From Theobroma cacao (taxonomy: Eukaryota > Streptophyta > Magnoliopsida > Malvales > Malvaceae): DNA of 64,000 nucleotides. Numbering within the stretch: position 1 is the first letter of the stretch; every line of letters begins with the position of its first letter. Position numbers and translations under genes: made by a program. The stretch is from the NCBI RefSeq assembly GCF_000208745.1, contig NC_030854.1, forward strand, positions 25,744,484 through 25,808,483. The letters are read 5' to 3'. Shown here one piece after another: positions 58,398 to 64,000 of this stretch. Under the pieces are notes generated by a model, which was given only the letters and a program-made list of their open reading frames with translations, had not been told where the DNA came from and searched no databases.

Positions 58398-60789
58398 CTC
58401 CCAAGCATGGCACTCATATTGATTCCATAATTTCTCATGTATTTATAATGAAAAATAGAAATATGAGAAATTGTTCATTAATGCTTGAATTTGTTAATCC
58501 AATTGGATTTTCATGTGCATATATAGAAAATATCTTCTCATGAAAATTGAAATGTTCAAATGCTAGTCTATGAACAATTCTTGAAATATATTTTACTTTT
58601 GTACTCAAATGATTGTTTCAAAATTGATTTCTTGATTATGCATACAAATTCGATTAGGATGAACTCATTGAACTTAAAGCAAATATTCTTGATTCATCTA
58701 CTATATTGGTAAAGACGCATGCTTATATGATTTTTCTTTATGCTTGACCTTAAGGTTTGAAGTCTAAGACTTAACTTGAGCTATGCATTTGAATATGAAT
58801 TTAATTGTCAAGTTTGATCATGGCATATATTGTGAGTTGACATAGTTGAAATTTATTTTGAATATGCATTTAAATGTTAACTATGTCTTCATTGAGCCTT
58901 AATGTTTACATGATCTAAAGATTTTGTGTGAATCCAACTTTGGCTTATAGGTCACCATAAACAACTTGACGTGTCAAATAAAATATGGCCTATAGCTTTA
59001 GTTAGCAATGAATGCCTAATGTGCTTTGATTAAATATCTCTTTCTTGAATCTTGATAATTGGTATTCATTGATGATTGAATGTTCACTTTGAATATATTC
59101 ATGAGTTGAGTGCTTTACTTTCAATATTCTATAACAATTGATATCACTCATGAATCTGAATTCTTGAGAAATTGCATGTATTTTGAACTTCAATGGTTGC
59201 ATATTTTTTCAATGGGTATATGTCTATATTGAACTCATGCTTGAATTTTGATGAACAAAATTGGAATCATGATTAAGGAAGATAGCCATGTTATTTCTTG
59301 TAATCATGTTTGTGCTTATTTGATCATAACTTTCATACATGATTGCAATAAATGCAAAATGCTTTAGTCATGCTTCATTAATAATGATATGCCTTTTGTG
59401 AAAGTTCTCCTTGAATTGACAATTACATATATAATTTGGAGAATACATCTTGCTATATTTGCCTTAAAATGACTTGGATGAATGACCGCTTGAAAATGAT
59501 TTGGAAGAATACTCGTCAAGAATGCTTAATGATGATATTTTTTAATTTCTCATTGAGTTGCTATTTTTGTATATGAATTAAGGAATTTCTTGGAAATGCT
59601 TGAGTGAAACTTCTTGGCTGATTGATATTGGGAATAAATATTGAATGTTTGATGATGATTGATAATACTTGATGATAATTGAGAATAGTGCTTGAAGACT
59701 AATGATACCTTAGACATGCCTAGGAATTACTTGGCAAATACTTCTTGAAAATATGAGTATGTGATGCATATGTTGAACATCTATTCAAATGCTCATACTT
59801 TTTTGGTTCCATGAATACTTGAGTATTAGGGAAATAAATTGAATATCCATATGAATGCTCATTTATTCTAGGCTCATGATTTCTCTTCTAATATTTGATC
59901 TATTGAGGATCTTTAACAATTTGTGTTGAGTTTATGATTTCTTAAGGGGGAGTTAATCATTTTCATTGATATCATAACGAATTAAGATCTTCAACAACAA
60001 GGTTTGGTGAGAATTCAACATTTGGTGTTTTTCGCTACTAGTAACATCTTTCTAAACACCAAAATAGATATTGTGCCTTATATCGCCTCTCACTTAAACT
60101 TGAATGTTGAAATGCATAATTGGTATCAAGCTTTAAGTTTTTTCAATTAGTGTCTAGCTTTAAAATTAGCATCAAGCTTCATAATTGTCTCTTCTCTCTT
60201 GAGCTTTAAATTGATCATATCTTTCTTAAATGTTTTGAGCCTTGAAGTCAATATGCTTGAAATGCTTAGTGATATGGGAAGTCTTTACTAGTGCTTTACC
60301 AATTGATATAATGAGCTTTAAAATGATTCCATCTCTCATAATTGATATTGTGTTGTTACAAAGAGGGAGATTTTACTTATATCTATCAATTGGTATATTG
60401 AGCTTTAACACTTGGTATTGGAGTTCAAACATGGGTTATGTGCTTATTGAACATCTTTATGATCATCTTTGTTGGACTTCATAATTGTTATGCGCACATT
60501 TTGCTTATAGTATATATTCATGTGGTTAAGTGCATATATATGATGACTTGGTGACTTTATGGTTGCATATTCATGGTCTTCATGCTTATATTCTTGATGG
60601 ATTTTACTAACCATTATTTCTTGAGCTTAAGTGTTTAATGCTCACTCTTCTTAACCTTTTTGATATAACAAAAAGGGGGAGAAGGTTTATGAGCAAATTT
60701 AATTATATGCATATGTTGAGGGGGAGATTTTAAAATCATTTTAAATGCAAATTATGCTCATAGTTTTGTCATATCAAAAAGGGAGAGAT
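58398..60789 (+). repeat. N1 internal noncoding region, third part, with PPT
   Basis: Continues N1 after N2; collinear with N2 54284-56664. No coding frame. It ends with AAAAAGGGAGAGAT as PPT before the 3' LTR. Confidence 0.78.
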
Positions 60790-62594
60790 TGTTAGCTTTA
60801 AATTATTATAGCTTTGATTATGACAAAATGATCAAATTTGCTTTAACATTGTTTGAGTAATCATTGACAATTTCTTGAAATGATTTAACTCTCATACATT
60901 TGTTTTTATATAGACAGAAGCTTGACTCTTGAAGTTATTAAACTATATCTAGAAGCTTGTATGACTTAGGTGTATGAGTGCTTATGATTCTCATTCATTA
61001 AAGTTTTATTTAAAGATTAAAAGAAAATCTTGATTCACTCATTAAGGAGGAAATCTTGATGCACTCATTAAGGAGGAGTTTTGAATATCTTGTTTAATGA
61101 TGAAAAAGAAAAAGTAAAGAAGAAAGACTAAATCAAATAGAGTTAAATAGGTCTTCATGTTTAATTTATGTGTGTGATGCTCAATTTTGGTTTTATTTAA
61201 TATTATGTAAAGAAAAGAGATGCATTGACTAAGGGGGAGCACCTCATTATGCATAAAGATTTGAAGCATTCATATTGAACATAGACATTGCACTCTTAAT
61301 CTATGAGTTTTTGTTATCATCAAAAATAAGAGATAGAAAATGTTGACTCTATATGTTTTTTATGATAGCAAAATATTCCCTTTCATAGATGTCTAATTAT
61401 ATTGTTTAAGTGTGCAGGGCAAAAATTGTATGCCAAGAATAAATCAATCATTCAAAGACACATATCAAAAATCATATGAATAAAGAGCCACAATTAATCA
61501 ACAAAACAAAAGCCTTTTAGTTGGATAATGAAGGGTATTAGTTAGCTATAATTCAAATTAGAAGTTGGCGAGCTCAAGAGGATTGAGAGACAGAGAAAAC
61601 TTAGTAGACCAAGAAGTAAGTTAGTCAACTAAAAGCCTACTGCCAGAAATCTGAACTTCAAGACATAAACAACTTAATCGACTAAGAAGGAAGTTAGTCG
61701 ACTAAGAGCTCACTGCCAAAAACTGGGTCCAGAAGACAGAGACAACTTAGTCGACTAAGATCATTCTGTCAGAAAATTTGAATTGAATACTAGAAGATAA
61801 AATAACAGCTAGAAACAAATAGTTTCTGTCTCCAACAGCTAGAATTGATTTTGCAAGTATTTAAAGCCTCTCCAACAGTCAAAAAGAAGAGACAGAAGCC
61901 ATCCATAGTGATTTTAAGCTTAGAAGACCAAAAACTTTCTCTTTACACTTATATTTCACTCCCATCCTTTGAAAAAGTGTTTGAGTTAGCTTTGTACATC
62001 TTAGATCAGCTAGTTGATCAATTGTACTTCATCTTTTTTTCATTTCTTGATTACTTAAAGTGTGCAAGGCACTCTAAGGGATTTACTCAGGCTTGGATTG
62101 CTTGATTGAGTGTATAGGTTCTAACTTAGCCTTGAAAAGTTAGCTGTTGGGTTTTGGTTGATCCCGTGAAAAACCATTGTTGTAGGTTGTAGTTGAGCCT
62201 TTGAAAAACCACTTTGGGTTAAGCCCGTGAAAAACCATTATGAAAGGTTGTGGTTGAGCCTTTGAAAAACCACTTTGGGTTTTGGTTGATCCTAGTAAAA
62301 ACCATTGTGAAAGGTTTTTGCTAAGCTTGGTAAAAGCCATTGTAAAGCTTGGTGAAAGCTTGTGAATTTCACCATTCTTAATGGATTGATTGGAAAATCC
62401 TTGGTTGAACAATCAAGGTAGTGGATATAGGTCTTGGACCGAACCACTCTAAATTCTGCTTTGTTATCTACTCTGTTTTTATTCTTATTTTCATTCTTTT
62501 TTTTCACTTGCATTTGTTCCCACTTAGAGCTAAATTTTGAAAGAACCAAATTATGCTATTCATTCCCCTTTAGCACATTTACTTGGGACCAACA
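60790..62594 (+). mobile_element. 3' LTR of N1
   Basis: TGTTAGCTTTAAATTATTATAG to GGGACCAACA, 1805 bp, no TIR element. A short tandem duplication (CTTGATGCACTCATTAAGGAGGA type, 61026-61078) distinguishes it from the 5' copy. TATTTAAAG at 61858 is the TATA candidate and 62150-62345 the U5 tandem repeats. Confidence 0.87.
61600..61759 (+). repeat. Palindromic CTTAGTCGACTAAG-type array, N1 3' LTR
   Basis: CTTAGTAGACCAAG, TTAGTCAACTAAAAG, CTTAATCGACTAAG, TTAGTCGACTAAG and CTTAGTCGACTAAG; the last is a perfect 14-bp palindrome with GTCGAC in its centre. One motif fewer than the 5' LTR. Confidence 0.82.
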
Positions 62595-64000
62595 CTAACA
62601 AAGTTTCATTTAGAGGAAAAATAATTAAGAATATGTATGTTATATTTCTTGAAGATCTTGAGGTGAATTGTGAAACATGTCTTATAGCAAATGTTGAAAA
62701 TGATGGCCGGTTATGGCATAAGAGACTTGGACATGTGAGCATGCATACCATCTCAAAATTGATAAGAAAGAATTTGGTTATAAGATTGCCTTGACTTAAA
62801 TTTGAATATGATCAAATTTGTGATGCATGTTAACTAGGAAAACAAGTTAAAACATCTTTCAAAAGTAAGAAAAATGTGTCAACCTTTAGACCACTAGAAT
62901 TGTTGCACATTGATCTATTTGGGCCAATTAATACAACTAGTTTAAAAGGAAAATCATATGGCTTTGTGATAGTTGATAACTACTCTAGGTACTTGGGTCT
63001 ACTTCCTTGCTCATAAGAATGATGCACTACCAGCATTTATAAATCATTGTAGGAAAGTTGAAAATGAAAAAGGACTTGCCATAGTTAGTATTAGGAGTGA
63101 TCATGAAAGTGAGTTTGAAGGAGATGAGTTTGAAAACTTTTGCAATGAAAAGAGGTTGGATCATAATTTTTCTACACCTAGAACACTCCAGCAAAATGGA
63201 TTTGTAGAAAGGAAAAATCGAACCTTAAAAGAAATGGCTAGGACTATGCTGTGTGAAAATAATTTACTAAAATATTTTTGGGCAGAAGCTGTCAACACAG
63301 CAGCATATCTCCTTAATAGAGTCTCAATTAGAGCCATAATATCAAAGACTCCTTATGAACTTTACAAGGGTAGGAAACCAAATATCTCTCATCTTAAGAG
63401 TTTTGGTTGTAAATATTTTCTATTGAACAATGGAAAATATTCTCTAGGAAAGTTTGATGCAAAGAGTGATGAGGCAATATTTTTAGGATATGCATTAAAC
63501 TCAAAGGCCTATAAAGTTTTAACAAAAGGACTTTAACTGTTGAAGAATCGATCCATGTAGTTTTTGATGAATCAAATGCCTTACAAAAAGAAATTCCTGC
63601 TGATGAAGTTGATACGGATAATCTTGAAAGACAAATGGAAGAAATGACTTTAGATGACAAGAAAAACAGTGAAGAAAAGTCCCTAGGAAGAGAAACAGAA
63701 ACTCCACCTTTAGAAACATTGCAAAGAACTGAAAATTAGCATAATGACCTTCCAAGAAGCTAGAGATATGTAAAAGACCATCCACAAGAGTTGAACATAA
63801 GAGACATTACTCAAAGTGTTAAAACCAGGAGAGGAGTTAGAGAGACATGTGAGTTTTCAGCTTTCATATCTCAAATTGAGCCTAAGAGCTTTGAAGAATC
63901 TGAAAAAGAGGAAAGCTGGGTAATGGCCATGCAAAAGGAACTTGATCAATTCAAAAAAAATCGTGTGAGGTCATTAGTCTCTAGGCCTTTAAATCACTCT
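62595..64000 (+). pseudogene. E1 integrase and start of RT region (runs off window)
   Basis: Reading resumes as TNKVSFRGKIIKN, then the integrase zinc finger LWHKRLGHVSMHTISKLIRK and QICDAC*LGKQVK, with TAA at a Gln position. The core has LLHIDLFGP (first D), IRSDHESEF (second D) and NGFVERKNRTLKEMARTM (E), followed by YFWAEAVNTAAYLLNR, TPYELYKGRKPNISHLKSFG and SDEAIFLGYALNSKAYKV, all copia hallmarks. Frameshifts are near 62990 (2 bases lost in YSR-YTW), 63530 and 63970. After an acidic linker, FSAFISQIEPKSFEE and WVMAMQKELDQFKKN mark the entry to the RT domain. The rest lies outside the window. Confidence 0.9.

Larger units (their letters stand above)
26447..62594 (+). mobile_element. N1: non-autonomous SIRE-related element nested in E1
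   Basis: Starts TGTTAGCTTTAAATTATT and ends GGGACCAACA. Flanks are CTAAT (26442-26446) and CTAAC (62595-62599), a 5-bp target duplication with one difference. Its LTRs are 26447-29381 (holding a TIR element) and 60790-62594; without the TIR element both are about 1.8 kb. The internal region holds a shortened gag and long noncoding DNA and is itself interrupted by foreign DNA at 31374-35654 and by N2 at 37654-58397. No protease, integrase or RT belongs to it, so it would need proteins from a relative such as E1. Confidence 0.85.
23228..64000 (+). mobile_element. E1: SIRE/Maximus-type copia element, split by 36 kb of nested insertions
   Basis: The 5' LTR is 23228-24401, followed by a tRNA-Met-type PBS, gag and protease to 26446. 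The reading V-I-D-I-S-T-N is then cut by N1. At 62595 it resumes as N-K-V-S-F-R-G-K and continues through the integrase into the region just before RT at the window end; the 3' part is outside. Copia domain order (protease, integrase, then RT) and the long gag with two zinc-knuckle positions fit SIRE/Maximus. Many stops and frameshifts make it inactive. It is the oldest element in the right-hand stack. Confidence 0.88.

Overview
The window is repeat DNA from a flowering-plant nuclear genome. I see no host gene, tRNA, rRNA or CRISPR array. It is a pile of plant LTR retrotransposons (Ty3/gypsy chromovirus of the Tekay/Del type, an Athila-like Ty3 element, Ty1/copia SIRE/Maximus-type elements), small TIR transposons and a LINE-derived remnant. 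From memory of similar gag-pol proteins I lean towards Malvaceae (Theobroma-like), but nothing here proves a species. An assembly gap lies at 16219-16380 and single N bases at 4433 and 35654.

Left part (1-18421): a Tekay LTR tail (1-488), a copia-like LTR tail, an Athila-like LTR in minus orientation (940-2992) holding a PIF/Harbinger-type MITE (1245-1945), a second partial minus copy (2993-3390), then a plus-strand Athila-like element (LTR 3391-4808, tRNA-Asp-type PBS, broken gag). Its gag is split by a Tekay solo LTR (5658-8496, TSD GATGC). The gag and start of protease resume at 8497 and stop at 9733, where they are fused to a truncated Tekay element, G1 (9734-18421), which carries decayed gag-pol.

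Middle (18422-23227): a decayed copia gag, and a LINE-like zinc-finger/RNase H pseudogene cut by a TIR element (19996-22806, TSD TTA). That TIR element itself holds a copia-type solo LTR (20210-22058, TSD AAAAA).

Right part (23228-64000) is one Russian-doll structure. E1, a SIRE-like copia element, starts at 23228. Its coding sequence is cut after the protease at 26446 and resumes at 62595. The insert is N1 (26447-62594), whose internal region is cut by N2 (37654-58397), whose 5' LTR is cut by Tekay element G2 (38349-49630, TSD AAGCT). The N1 5' LTR also holds a 1.1-kb TIR element. N1 and N2 are non-autonomous: they keep a shortened gag, have no protease, integrase or RT, and carry about 4.5 kb of conserved noncoding DNA. 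Empty-site paralogues inside the same window confirm three insertions (the MITE, N2 and G2). The order is E1, then N1, then N2, then G2.

Most notable: an 83/84-bp GT...AG intron-like segment at the same place in the integrase tail of both Tekay copies; N-type LTRs extended by about 530 bp at the 5' end relative to E1; tandem pairs of a palindromic motif (CTTAGTCGACTAAG) in every copia LTR of the E1/N group; and a 4.3-kb segment of foreign LTR-like DNA flanked by a 0.77-kb direct duplication and an N.
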